The notes beneath the pieces were generated by a model. It was not told the DNA's origin and made no database searches. It worked only from the letters and a program-made list of their open reading frames with translations. From Methanomicrobiaceae archaeon (GTDB taxonomy: Archaea > Halobacteriota > Methanomicrobia > Methanomicrobiales > Methanoculleaceae), in contig JAHKLN010000089.1 of the NCBI GenBank assembly GCA_020854755.1, forward strand, positions 1 through 38,868: DNA of 38,868 nucleotides. The letters run 5' to 3'. The translations under genes were made by a program, and so were the position numbers. This document shows positions 1 to 7,886 of the stretch, piece by piece (position 1 is the first letter of the stretch; each line of letters begins with the position of its first letter).

Positions 1-438
1 CCACCGCTCCTGCAGGGGGTCGGCGGCATACCCCATCCAGCCAATTTCCTCGAACGCAGCGGTGATGAAGAAGAGAACGACGAAGGCCGGGATCATGAGG
101 TACGGCACGTACGGGTCGGCAGGGAGCGGCCGCCCGGAGAGGAGCATCACGCCGTAGGAGAGGAGCATGACGCCTGGCATCAGGAGGAGGATGGGGATGT
201 ACCAGACCATTCCGACCTTTGGATAGTCGAGGGCCCGCGCAGAGAGCCTCGCGACCCCGCGACCCCCCTCCTCCCGAAATACCAGGATCGCGGCCGCGAT
301 TGCCGGACAGACGAGCATGAACGCGCTCACGGGGAGGTTGAACGGCCCCGGGAGGGGCGCTCCGGCAAACAGCAGGAACGGGATGGAGAGGAGGAAGATG
401 AGGAGAAAGAGCGCCAGGGGCGACCGTCCGGTGCTCAC
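1..438 (-). CDS. CPBP family intramembrane protease (N-terminal part, runs off the window)
   Basis: The first 146 codons of a membrane protein are visible; the gene continues beyond position 1. The reading begins with GTG at 438, which overlaps the TGA of the hydrolase gene upstream (GTGA), so the two are translationally coupled. Three or more hydrophobic segments can be read: LALFLLIFLLSIPFLLFAG near the N-terminus, then a helix rich in A, I and V, then IPILLLMPGVMLLSYGVMLL. They are followed by FEEIGWMGYA, which fits the EExxxR/W motif of the CPBP (CAAX protease and bacteriocin-processing) glutamic proteases. The expected later motifs (FxxxH, HxxxN/D) lie outside the window. Such proteins act in the membrane; the substrate cannot be inferred. 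It is the last visible gene of a minus-strand group with two hydrolases. Confidence 0.8.
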   Translation of the reverse strand, partial: MSTGRSPLALFLLIFLLSIPFLLFAGAPLPGPFNLPVSAFMLVCPAIAAAILVFREEGGRGVARLSARALDYPKVGMVWYIPILLLMPGVMLLSYGVMLLSGRPLPADPYVPYLMIPAFVVLFFITAAFEEIGWMGYAADPLQERW

Positions 439-1262
439 GCTCCCCCACCCTCCGGCATGGGGGCGTCGAGGAACTCTTTGATCATCGCAAGCAGCCAGTC
501 GGTGCGGTCCACGAGCGTGACATGGGTCGTGCCGGGGAGGACCGCGAGCCGGGAGCGGGGAAGACCGGCGAGGTCTCCGAAGACGCCGCCGCCGAGCAGC
601 CGGAACATCTCCACCGCGTGCTCGGGGCGGACGACATCGGCATCACCGATGATGATGAGTGTGGGCGCCCGGATCGACTGAATGGCCTCAGCCGTCCAGC
701 CCTGAAACTCCCTGTCCAGTTGCTTCACCTTCTCGATCAGCACCGGCCAGTTCTCCGGGTTCGGCGCCGTCCGGGCGTACTCTTCCGGGAGCGGGGTCTT
801 GACGAAGGCTTTGGGTGTGAGGGTCTCGATCCCCTCGAACATCTCCGGGTAGAGGCCGTCCCTGGTGTAGGCGGGCGAGGCGAGCACGAGCCTGCGCACC
901 AGGTCGGGGTATCGGACGGCGATCTCGATAGCGATGCCGGCACCCATGCTGTAGCCGAAGATATCGGCCTCTCTGATACCGAGTTGCCTGAGGAGTTCGG
1001 CGGTATCCTTTCCCATTCCCTCGTAGGTCAGCGGGCGGTCGATATCGGCGGTGCGGCCGTGAGCCTGCTGCTCGACGGCGATGACCTGCCGGTTCGCGGC
1101 CAGAGACGGGAGCATCCTCCAAAACGATCCCTCGATCGTCGTGAGCGCCCCGTGAAGAAGCACAAGCGGCTCGCCTGCGCCGTGGATCTCGTAGTACATC
1201 GAAAGCCCGTTTATGGCCGCGTAGCGGCCCGGGGCTGCCGTTGTCATACTTTCTATTGACAT
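435..1262 (-). CDS. alpha/beta hydrolase
   Basis: A 275-residue alpha/beta-hydrolase fold protein, probably a cytoplasmic esterase-, lipase- or haloperoxidase-like enzyme. The oxyanion-hole region HGALTTIEGSFW, the nucleophile elbow GYSMGAG (Ser nucleophile), an acidic residue in IIIGDADVVRPEH and the late histidine in LPGTTHVTLVD make a complete catalytic triad. I chose ATG 1262 because GGAG lies 8 nt upstream; a TTG six bases earlier is possible but lies inside the spacer. The start falls directly after the stop of the preceding hydrolase gene (TGA 1267-1265), and its own stop overlaps the CPBP start, so the three genes form one operon. The substrate is unknown. Confidence 0.88.
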   Translation of the reverse strand: MSIESMTTAAPGRYAAINGLSMYYEIHGAGEPLVLLHGALTTIEGSFWRMLPSLAANRQVIAVEQQAHGRTADIDRPLTYEGMGKDTAELLRQLGIREADIFGYSMGAGIAIEIAVRYPDLVRRLVLASPAYTRDGLYPEMFEGIETLTPKAFVKTPLPEEYARTAPNPENWPVLIEKVKQLDREFQGWTAEAIQSIRAPTLIIIGDADVVRPEHAVEMFRLLGGGVFGDLAGLPRSRLAVLPGTTHVTLVDRTDWLLAMIKEFLDAPMPEGGGA

Positions 1263-1264
1263 GA

Positions 1265-2242
1265 TCAATTCTCCTTTTGTTTTAGCGGCGAAGCCACGGT
1301 ATTTTGCAGGAACTCCGTGATTCCCTGCTTAACCTCTTCGTGGTGCCCAAGAAGCGCATGGCCGCCGCCGGGTACGGCCTGGAGGCGGGCGTTCGGGATC
1401 CTCTCCACAAGGGCGCGTGCATTCTCGTGGAGAGCCAGCGGATCGTCCACGGCGCTGACCACCAGCGTGGGTGCCCTGATGCTGCCGAACGGATAATCGT
1501 TGCCCTCCGGGTCGTTGAGCAGTCCGGGGGTTGAGACGTAGATGTCAAAAGCACTGCCGTCGACCCGGGCGCTGACCGGCAGGAGACTCATGAGCAATGC
1601 CCTGACGTCGGCCTTATCTTCTGGGGTGAGCCGCTCTCCCGGGGGCACACCGGCCCATGCTCCTCCCACGATCGGCTGGAAACAGGTGACCGTCGCCCAG
1701 TAGATGAAGTTGTTCTTGAAGAAGATGGTGAAGATAGGCTTTGGCATGGCCGGGCCCTTTCCCGGGGCAACGGGCTCGACAAGGACGAGAGCCGAGAAAC
1801 GTTCCGGGTGGCGAACGGCGAACTGGATCGCCGATGCGGAGCCTGCCGAGTAGCCGACGACGGCTGCCTGCTCGATAGAGAGGGCGTCCAGCAGAGAGGC
1901 AAAGGCATCCGCCTGCATGGCGACGCTCGCGCGCGAAGGCATGGGCGAGCCGAGGTAGCCGAACCTTGAGGGTGCGATGACCTGGAACCGCGGGTCGATG
2001 GTCCGGCCGGCGAGCATCAGCCCCTGGTCGAACCCGTCTGCGTTGCCGTGGACGACCAGCACCGGATAGCCGTCTCCCGCCCGGGCGTACTCGATCGATC
2101 CGCAGGCGGTCCGGGCCACCCGCCTCCCCGACCTCTCGATACGCTCCCGGGCGGCACGCATAACGCTATGGTAGCGCACCGTGACCGCCGCCCCCACGAC
2201 GGCGATGCCGAGCAGGATGAGAGCGATCGGGACGTCAGCCAT
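1265..2242 (-). CDS. membrane-anchored alpha/beta hydrolase
   Basis: A 325-residue alpha/beta hydrolase with an N-terminal hydrophobic helix (VPIALILLGIAVVGAAVTV) that should tether it to the membrane. The catalytic signature is clear: HGNADGFDQG around the oxyanion hole, GYSAGSA as the nucleophile elbow, VVSAVDDPLA carrying the acid and GGGHALLGHHEE carrying the histidine. ATG 2242 is preferred over a GTG eight codons upstream because GGAGG lies about 9 nt before it. The next gene starts within the stop region, indicating an operon of two paralogous hydrolases followed by the CPBP protease. The SRPBCC gene lies 61 nt upstream on the same strand and may be cotranscribed. The substrate is unknown. 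Confidence 0.85.
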   Translation of the reverse strand: MADVPIALILLGIAVVGAAVTVRYHSVMRAARERIERSGRRVARTACGSIEYARAGDGYPVLVVHGNADGFDQGLMLAGRTIDPRFQVIAPSRFGYLGSPMPSRASVAMQADAFASLLDALSIEQAAVVGYSAGSASAIQFAVRHPERFSALVLVEPVAPGKGPAMPKPIFTIFFKNNFIYWATVTCFQPIVGGAWAGVPPGERLTPEDKADVRALLMSLLPVSARVDGSAFDIYVSTPGLLNDPEGNDYPFGSIRAPTLVVSAVDDPLALHENARALVERIPNARLQAVPGGGHALLGHHEEVKQGITEFLQNTVASPLKQKEN

Positions 2243-2303
2243 AAGAATAACCCTCCTGCCGGTCACGCCGGGGCGCCGGGTTGACCGGAGGACCCCGGTG
2301 CAG

Positions 2304-2825
2304 TCACCGTACCGGGATCGGGCGTCTCCGTACTATCAGGTTCGCGAGGAGCGCGGCGAGACGGTCCATGGTCCCGGCCATCTCTTCCTTCATCCCCGCC
2401 TGGAGCATCCTTTCGCGGTCCTCGGCATTCCGAAAGACCAGGTGGGTCGTCAGCATCGTCCTGCCGCCCAGGTCTTCGAATGTATCCGTCTCCAGCAGCC
2501 CATGGCCCGGCATGCTCTCGAACTCGAACGTCTCGGCGATCCGCTTGGGCGGGGCAATCTCGCGGTATGCGCCGAAGAACACGTACTCGTTCCCCCCGGC
2601 ATCACGCTGGACGATCCGCCACGAGCCGCCGGACCGCACGTCCATCTCGTCGACTGTGGTCGTGAGGTCCTCCGGCCCCCACCACCGGGGTATCAGTTCG
2701 GGGTCCGTGCATGCCTGCCACACGAGATCGCGCGGCGCGTCGAAGGTCCGCCGGATGGTGACCTCCCGCTTCCCCGGCCCGACGATAAGCTCTGTCTCCG
2801 CCATCTTCTTCCTCCGCGGTTCCAT
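2304..2825 (-). CDS. SRPBCC / AHSA1-domain protein
   Basis: A 173-residue protein of the START-like SRPBCC superfamily, AHSA1 (activator of Hsp90 ATPase homologue 1) branch. The family features are readable: the beta-strand/helix start TIRRTFDAPRDLVWQACTDP, the typical WWGPEDLTTTV, then GGSWRIV, a central EIAPPKRIAETFEFE segment and a C-terminal helix EEMAGTMDRLAALLAN. These are small helix-grip proteins that bind hydrophobic ligands; stand-alone members mostly lack a defined function and are more common in bacteria. The start is supported by GGAGG 9 nt upstream of ATG 2825. It lies just upstream of the hydrolase operon on the same strand. Confidence 0.88.
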   Translation of the reverse strand: MEPRRKKMAETELIVGPGKREVTIRRTFDAPRDLVWQACTDPELIPRWWGPEDLTTTVDEMDVRSGGSWRIVQRDAGGNEYVFFGAYREIAPPKRIAETFEFESMPGHGLLETDTFEDLGGRTMLTTHLVFRNAEDRERMLQAGMKEEMAGTMDRLAALLANLIVRRRPIPVR

Positions 2826-3071
2826 GTCCCGTACCCTCCTGCACTAAAAATTTTGCTGCCTGGCTGCACCGGCGAAAGCGGGCGGATTGACGGCAGATCT
2901 GGAATTGACCCCGCGAGTGGCAGCATCACCCCTCTGTGCGGCTGATGCAGCCGGATCTTGCGGAGTGAAGTCCCGGGCCTGGCAGAGTGCATGAAACGCT
3001 CGAGCAATTCCTGCGCCCTCAGACCAGCCCATGCGGTGCGTCGAAGGGGTACGCGATGGTTATCTCCGCCC

Positions 3072-3545
3072 TCATCTCTTTTGCTTTCGCCCCACGGAGT
3101 CAGTCGTAGGCCCGGGCTTACCCCGTATGATCACCTCGGATCTGATGCGAACGGTATCTGCGGATTCCCAGGTGGCGGTGACCGTCTCCTCGGTCTCCCC
3201 TCCCTCCTGGACGCCTCTCCAGTGCAACTCCAGGGTGTCGGCATCCTTCCACCTGCCGCTGTGGTCGTGCACGCTTCCGTCGGATCCAACCCCGAACATG
3301 TGTATCATCCCGCCCCAGCGATCGTAACTCCAGAGGTCCGTCTCAACGTAAGAGATCCCGCCGACGGTGTAGGCGAGAACGCTCTCGATCCCGTAGCCAC
3401 GGGAGACCTCACGGACGCTGGCCGTCCCCCGACCCGTCATGGTGCTGCCGTCCGGCATGCGTATGGTCAGGTCCAGGTCCCACTCCCCCAGGAACCGATC
3501 TTTGAGCCGATCCAGTTCTGCTGGCTGCTCCATCGCTTGCTCCAT
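3072..3545 (-). CDS. DUF1579-like lipocalin-fold protein
   Basis: A 157-residue protein that I assign to the DUF1579 type from its layout: a short N-terminal helix (PAELDRLKDRFLGEWDL), a GTASVREVSRGYGIES segment, an LWSYDRWGGMIHMFGV strand pair in place of the usual GYD..., and a C-terminal run of alternating strands. The fold is expected to be a small beta-barrel of unknown ligand. The reading frame stays open far upstream, but ATG 3545 has GGAGG 7 nt before it and starts exactly where family members start. The upstream extension would run against the dehydrogenase gene on the other strand and is not coding. Confidence 0.72.
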   Translation of the reverse strand: MEQAMEQPAELDRLKDRFLGEWDLDLTIRMPDGSTMTGRGTASVREVSRGYGIESVLAYTVGGISYVETDLWSYDRWGGMIHMFGVGSDGSVHDHSGRWKDADTLELHWRGVQEGGETEETVTATWESADTVRIRSEVIIRGKPGPTTDSVGRKQKR

Positions 3546-4029
3546 CCCGTTTCCTCCATAGTGGCCTCCTGACAGGTATCGCGATCGAACATAAGGGTTT
3601 GCCCGCACCGCTGGACGGAACGGGCGGGCAGGAGTCCGTCCTTGAGGGCGGCGGAGAGCAGCATGATCTCGCCACCCGGCTTCGGGCCGAAGATCGCTGC
3701 GCAGAAGGACCCGGGCCATCGCGGGCAGGTGACGACGCTGGCAAGCAGGTTCGCTGCGAGCAGCCCGGACGCAGGGCTTGCCGCGGCGACGTACGACCCA
3801 TGCCCGTTCCAGAAGAGGGAGGCGCTCTCTCTCCCCGCAGGAAGATTTTAATATTCTCTCCCCGACTCCACGGCAGCAGCAGTCGCCGGCGGGCATCGCA
3901 CCGGCAGAAGGCAATGGGTACAGGCGCTCCGCAAAGGATGAATCATGCCATAAGACCCGGGCCGATGCAGTTTCCTCCATGCAATCGGCTGCTGCCCGCT
4001 GCCGGCTCCTGGTGTGAGGTGATGAAAGT
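3546..4029. other. 484-bp divergent intergenic region, no confident gene
   Basis: This lies between the minus-strand DUF1579-type gene and the plus-strand dehydrogenase gene. Open frames exist on both strands but none has a ribosome binding site, family motif or sensible start. An AT-rich patch at 3846-3858 (TTTTAATATT) is the best candidate for a TATA element and could serve either direction. GGTGAT at 4018-4023 is the ribosome binding site of the dehydrogenase gene. Confidence 0.4.
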
Positions 4030-5583
4030 ATGAGATCCGGGATGCTCATGGTAGGAATGGTGCTGCTCTTCTGTATCGCCCTCGCAATCTGCCCGGTCCA
4101 GGCAGCACCGCAGACGGAGAACGTGTTGATCGCCGGATTGCCCTCCCGGCCGGACACCCCCACAGTCGAACCGGGTATCTTTAAATATACCCGCCCGATC
4201 CATCTCCCGTCGAGGGGTGGGATCATCGCTGTGCAGAACGAGACCGGGACGCCGGAATTAAATCGAGTGGGGCTGGAACTGGTGGCCGAAGGATTTGTTG
4301 CGCCCGTCGAGCTCGACTCGCCTGACGACGGGAGCGGGCGGCTCTTTGTGACCGATCTGATCGGCGTCGTCCGGATCATCGACGCGGACGGCAGCCTGCG
4401 TGAAGAGCCCTTCCTTGACATCACCGACCGGCTCGCCGACCTGCGGCCGGGCTACGACGAGCGCGGGCTGCTCGGGCTTGCCTTCCACCCGGACTTTTCC
4501 GATAACGGCAGGTTCTTCGTCTACTACAGCGCCCCGCTCCGCGAAAGGGCGCCGGAGGGCTGGGACCACACCAGCCGGATATCGGAGTTTCATGTATCGG
4601 CAGATGACCAAAACCGGGCGGATCCCGGCTCCGAGCGGGTGATCCTTGAGGTCGACCAGCCGCAGTTCAACCACAATGGCGGCTCGATCGCCTTCGGTCC
4701 CGACGGCTACCTCTATATCCCGCTCGGCGACGGCGGCGCCGGCGGCGACAGAGGCCCGGGCCACCCGCCGGAGGGGAACGGGCAGAACACCACCACGCTG
4801 CTAGGCAGCATCCTGCGGATCGATGTCGACGGGGAGGAGGCCTACGGTATTCCTGAGGACAATCCCTTTGTCGGGGACGAAGGGGGGCGGGACGAGATCT
4901 ACGCCTACGGGCTGCGCAATCCCTGGCGCATGACCTTTGATGCCGGCGGCGAGCACCACCTGTTTGCCGCCGATGCCGGGCAGGCGCTCTGGGAGTCGGT
5001 CAAGATCATCCGGAAAGGCGGCAACCACGGCTGGAACTTAAAAGAAGGCAGCCACGCCTTCGACCCGGAAAACCCGCAGGAGTCGCCGGAGGAGGTCCCC
5101 GAAGTCGGCCTCCGCGGCGAGCCCTTAATCGATCCGATCATCGAGTACCCGAACGCCAGACAGCCGGGCGGGCTCGGGGAGGTCGTCGTCGGCGGCTATG
5201 TCTACCGCGGCAGCGCCATCCCGGAACTTGCCGGACGCTACATCTTCGCCGAGTGGAACCGGGCGGGTGCCAGAGGCGACGGCATCCTGTTTGCCGCCAC
5301 GCCGCCGGAGGGAGACGTCACCGGAAGGATGTGGGAGTTTACAGAACTCGAGGTGGTCCCGAACCGGACGGTCGGCGGTTTCATCCTGGCGCTCGGGCAG
5401 GACGCGGAGCATGAGCTCTACGTCCTGACCACCGGGAACCGGGGGCCGACCGGAGAGACCGGCAGGGTCTACCGGCTTGTTTCGCCGCCGGAAGGGGCCG
5501 AACCGACCCCGTCGCCCGGATTCGGCCTGTCCGTGCTTCTGATTGGCTTCGCCGCCGCGCTTCCGGTGCTGCGCCGGCGCTGA
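4030..5583 (+). CDS. secreted PQQ-dependent sugar dehydrogenase-like beta-propeller with PGF-CTERM-like tail
   Basis: A 517-residue exported protein of the soluble glucose dehydrogenase / GSDH family (PQQ-binding six-bladed propeller). An N-terminal signal segment (MLMVGMVLLFCIALAIC) is followed by the blades. Family hallmarks are GLLGLAFHPDF, GGSIAFGPDGYLYIPLGDGG, TLLGSILRIDVDG, YAYGLRNPWRMTFD, IIRKGGNHGWNLKEG and GGYVYRGSAIPELAGRYIF. The family oxidises sugars or other polyols with PQQ; whether this organism has PQQ cannot be seen here. The C-terminus (PTPSPGFG, then a hydrophobic helix, then RRR) matches the PGF-CTERM architecture, in which archaeosortase A cleaves the tail and a lipid anchor holds the protein at the S-layer. 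Start ATG 4030 has GAGGTGAT just upstream. It stands alone with its own 3' T-tract. Confidence 0.9.
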   Translation: MRSGMLMVGMVLLFCIALAICPVQAAPQTENVLIAGLPSRPDTPTVEPGIFKYTRPIHLPSRGGIIAVQNETGTPELNRVGLELVAEGFVAPVELDSPDDGSGRLFVTDLIGVVRIIDADGSLREEPFLDITDRLADLRPGYDERGLLGLAFHPDFSDNGRFFVYYSAPLRERAPEGWDHTSRISEFHVSADDQNRADPGSERVILEVDQPQFNHNGGSIAFGPDGYLYIPLGDGGAGGDRGPGHPPEGNGQNTTTLLGSILRIDVDGEEAYGIPEDNPFVGDEGGRDEIYAYGLRNPWRMTFDAGGEHHLFAADAGQALWESVKIIRKGGNHGWNLKEGSHAFDPENPQESPEEVPEVGLRGEPLIDPIIEYPNARQPGGLGEVVVGGYVYRGSAIPELAGRYIFAEWNRAGARGDGILFAATPPEGDVTGRMWEFTELEVVPNRTVGGFILALGQDAEHELYVLTTGNRGPTGETGRVYRLVSPPEGAEPTPSPGFGLSVLLIGFAAALPVLRRR

Positions 5584-5589
5584 TCCGAT

Positions 5590-5601
5590 ACTTTTTCTTC
5601 C
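5590..5601 (+). terminator. T-rich terminator after the dehydrogenase gene
   Basis: Seven nucleotides after the stop codon lies CTTTTTCTTCC. Oligo-T tracts without a strong hairpin are typical archaeal termination signals. Confidence 0.45.
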
Positions 5602-5700
5602 AGTATATCCGGATGGCCGGGAACGGATGGGCTGATCTCATCCCGATGGTCTCTGGTCAATACCTATATCAGGCCGGGTGAGAATGGGTGAGGGATACAC

Positions 5701-5841
5701 GTGAGCTGCCACCGGAGCCCTGCTGCAGTCATCGAGACGATCGCCGAACAGCTGCCCGGCCTGCGGGAAAGGATGCGGGACAACGCCGAACGGGATCTGT
5801 ATGCCGCCGGAACACGTGCTGCACAGGAGTTGACTCTTTGA
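5701..5841 (+). CDS. possible 46-aa leader protein of the heme operon
   Basis: A small open frame from GTG 5701 encodes 46 residues (MSCHRSPAAVIETIAEQLPG at its start, with a basic/acidic amphipathic middle and QELTL at its end). Its TGA overlaps the TTG start of ahbD (TTGA), the same overlap style used by every later gene of this operon. GGTGAG lies 8 nt before the GTG, which is a reasonable ribosome binding site. A TATA-like CCTATATC at 5663-5670 lies about 30 nt upstream. I do not recognise the protein. The alternative is that this stretch is simply a 5' untranslated leader. Confidence 0.4.
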   Translation: MSCHRSPAAVIETIAEQLPGLRERMRDNAERDLYAAGTRAAQELTL

Positions 5842-6911
5842 TTGCCACAGTGCCCGCCCCCCGCCTCATCTCATGGAACATCACCCTCCGCTGCCCGCTG
5901 AAATGCGCCCACTGCTACGTGGACGCCGGCGACCGCGAGGCCGAGGGGGTGCTCTCCACAGAGGAGGCGTTCTGTGTCATCGACCAGATCCGCGAGATCG
6001 GGAGGCCGATCGTCGTGCTCTCCGGCGGGGAGCCGCTCATGCGGGAGGATCTCTATGCGATCGCGGAGTACGGGACGCGGCGGGGGCTCCGGATGGTCCT
6101 TGGCAGCAGCGGGTTTCTGATCGACCGGCAGGCGGCAGGGAGGCTGCGGAGGGCGGGGATCCGGGCGGCGGCGATCAGCATCGACTCGGTCGATCCGGCA
6201 GTCCACGACGCCTTCCGCGGCATGGACGGGGTCTGGGAGAAGGCCGTGCAGGCCGTCGGCCACTGTCTTGATGCAGGGATCGGGGTGCAGGTCAATATGT
6301 CGGTGATGCGTCCCGATTTTGCAGAGATCGAGGGGGTGATCGGGCTCGGCAGCGCGCTCGGCGTCCGCGACTACCACCTCTTCCTCCCGGTGCAGACCGG
6401 GCGGGGGCGGGGGATTAAGCAGCAGAGCCCCCGGGAATACGAGGACCTGATCCGCCGGATCCTGCTCGAATACCGGGAGAGCGCACTCCGCATCCGCCCG
6501 ATATGCGCCCCGCAGTTCCGCCGCATCGCAGACGAGCTCGGGATCGATGCCAGATGGAGCCGGGGCTGCCTGGCCGGACTGACCTACTGCCGGATCTTTG
6601 CGACAGGGGACGTGACGCCCTGCCCGTACCTCCCGGTGAGCGCCGGAAACCTCCTCACCACCTCGTTTGGGGAGATCTGGCAGCACTCCGCCGTCTTTGC
6701 GGCGCTCCGGGATACGGATCGGCTCACGGGAAAGTGCGGGCGGTGCACCTATAAGGCGATCTGCGGGGGATGCCGGGCGCGGGCCTACCGCGGGGCGGCG
6801 GCGGTTCCGGTACAGTGGTGCGACGGCCTGGAGCAGCCGCAGGCGCCTGAGGGCGAGATCTGCGCAGAGGATCCCTTCTGCCCGTACGAACCGGGGGAGG
6901 GGGTGCGATGA
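5838..6911 (+). CDS. ahbD: AhbD, radical SAM heme b synthase
   Basis: A 357-residue radical SAM/SPASM protein. In the archaeal heme pathway AhbD oxidatively decarboxylates the two propionates of Fe-coproporphyrin III to vinyl groups, giving heme b. The radical SAM cluster motif is CPLKCAHC and the GGE motif is VVLSGGEPLMR. Traits of the AhbD/NirJ2 branch are HLFLPVQTGRG in place of HLFFLVPTGRG, CAPQFRRI, RGCLAGLTYC, the PCPYLPVSAGN block, and a cysteine-rich C-terminus (GKCGRCTYKAICGGCRARAY, then CAEDPFCPY) for the auxiliary Fe-S cluster. Start TTG 5838 has GGAG 8 nt upstream; no ATG occurs before the conserved LISWNITLRC. Its TGA overlaps the ATG of ahbA. It differs from AhbC by lacking the long N-terminus. 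Confidence 0.88.
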   Translation: MIATVPAPRLISWNITLRCPLKCAHCYVDAGDREAEGVLSTEEAFCVIDQIREIGRPIVVLSGGEPLMREDLYAIAEYGTRRGLRMVLGSSGFLIDRQAAGRLRRAGIRAAAISIDSVDPAVHDAFRGMDGVWEKAVQAVGHCLDAGIGVQVNMSVMRPDFAEIEGVIGLGSALGVRDYHLFLPVQTGRGRGIKQQSPREYEDLIRRILLEYRESALRIRPICAPQFRRIADELGIDARWSRGCLAGLTYCRIFATGDVTPCPYLPVSAGNLLTTSFGEIWQHSAVFAALRDTDRLTGKCGRCTYKAICGGCRARAYRGAAAVPVQWCDGLEQPQAPEGEICAEDPFCPYEPGEGVR

Positions 6912-7411
6912 ACGACGGATTCCGGCCTGACCGGACGGATCTGCTGATCCTGGACGCCCTCCAGGACAGCCTCCCGCTGGTGGTCCGGCCCTTTGCGGCG
7001 ATCGCCGGGCGGCTCGGCATCACCGAGAGCGAGCTTTTGCAGCGGCTCGTGCGGCTGCAGGCTGCAGGCATTCTCCGGAGCGTATCGCCGGTCCTGGAAT
7101 CACGGCGGCTCGGGCTGGCCGCCGCAACCCTCATCGCGCTCGCCGTACCCGAAGAGCGGGTGCAGGAGGTCGCCCGTATTGTCAGCAGCTATCCCGAAGT
7201 CTCGCACAACTACCGCCGAAACCACCCCTACTCCATCTGGTTCACCCTCGCCGCTCCGACAGAGGAGCGGATTGCGGAGGTGCTTGCAGAGATTCTCCGG
7301 CGGACCGGCATCGGTGAGGAGGAGATGCTCGACCTTCCCACCGTGCACGCCTACAAGATCGATGTCCGGTTCTCCTGCTGCCCGGAGGAGGGTGCTTGTG
7401 GACCCGACTGA
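6908..7411 (+). CDS. ahbA: AhbA, siroheme decarboxylase subunit (Lrp/AsnC fold)
   Basis: A 167-residue protein with an N-terminal winged-helix half (DLLILDALQDSLPLVVRPFA, ITESELLQRLVRLQAAGILR) and a C-terminal RAM-like ferredoxin half. AhbA and AhbB form the heterodimer that removes the C12 and C18 acetate carboxyls of siroheme to give 12,18-didecarboxysiroheme. SHNYRRNHPYSIWFTL matches the HNYLREHxYNIWFTL stretch of AhbA that lines the substrate pocket, and the end (LPTVHAYKIDVRF) fits the family. The start overlaps the ahbD stop (ATGA) with a GGAGG just upstream. A few extra residues after the usual end carry CC...C (SCCPEEGAC). It should not be annotated as a transcription regulator despite the Lrp fold. 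Confidence 0.87.
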   Translation: MNDGFRPDRTDLLILDALQDSLPLVVRPFAAIAGRLGITESELLQRLVRLQAAGILRSVSPVLESRRLGLAAATLIALAVPEERVQEVARIVSSYPEVSHNYRRNHPYSIWFTLAAPTEERIAEVLAEILRRTGIGEEEMLDLPTVHAYKIDVRFSCCPEEGACGPD

Positions 7412-7886
7412 CAGCGCCCTGCTCAAAGAACTTGAAGGCGGCCTCCCTCTCGTCAGCGAGCCCTTTGACGAGGTGGGGAGGAGGCTTGGCATCACCGGCG
7501 AGGAGGTGCTCGGCAGGCTGCACCGCCTCCAGGCGGAGGGTTTTGTCAGGAAGATCCGTGCCCGGATCAACCAGCGGGAGATCGGTATCACGGCAAACGC
7601 GCTTGTGGCCTGGCGGGTGCCGGATGATCAGGATCGGGGGGTCTATGCCCTTCTTGCCTCCCTGCCGGGCGTCTCCCACTGCTACCAGCGCCGGCCGATC
7701 CCGGGACGATGGGAGTATGCGGCGTATACGGTGCATCACGGCCGGAACCGGGAGGAGGTGCGTGCCGATATTGCTGCCGCCGCAGAAATCGCCGGGATCA
7801 GCGATTACGTCGTGCTCTTCTCCACAGAGGAGTTCAAACGCGTCCCGGCCGGCCGTATCAGCGAGATCGGAGGCGATCTGCGATGA
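7398..7886 (+). CDS. ahbB: AhbB, siroheme decarboxylase subunit (Lrp/AsnC fold)
   Basis: A 162-residue paralogue and predicted partner of AhbA. It has the same winged-helix layout (LLKELEGGLPLVSEPFDEVG, ITGEEVLGRLHRLQAEGFVR), then VAWRVPDDQ, SHCYQRRPIPGRWEYAAYTV and a histidine in VHHGRNREEV, which are AhbB-type positions. The gene overlaps the end of ahbA by 14 nt. I chose GTG 7398 because GGAGG lies 9 nt upstream; a GTG at 7392 is too close to it. Together with AhbA it performs the first committed step from siroheme. Its TGA overlaps the ATG of ahbC. Confidence 0.87.
   Translation: MDPTDSALLKELEGGLPLVSEPFDEVGRRLGITGEEVLGRLHRLQAEGFVRKIRARINQREIGITANALVAWRVPDDQDRGVYALLASLPGVSHCYQRRPIPGRWEYAAYTVHHGRNREEVRADIAAAAEIAGISDYVVLFSTEEFKRVPAGRISEIGGDLR

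Noticed and set aside
3072-4424. 450-codon minus-strand open frame
   Set aside because: Only its last 157 codons (from ATG 3545) are coding. The upstream part lacks a family match and lies opposite the start of the dehydrogenase gene.
6908-7886. Calling the two Lrp/AsnC-fold genes transcription regulators
   Set aside because: Their position between ahbD and ahbC and the HNYxR and HCYxR segments identify siroheme decarboxylase subunits.
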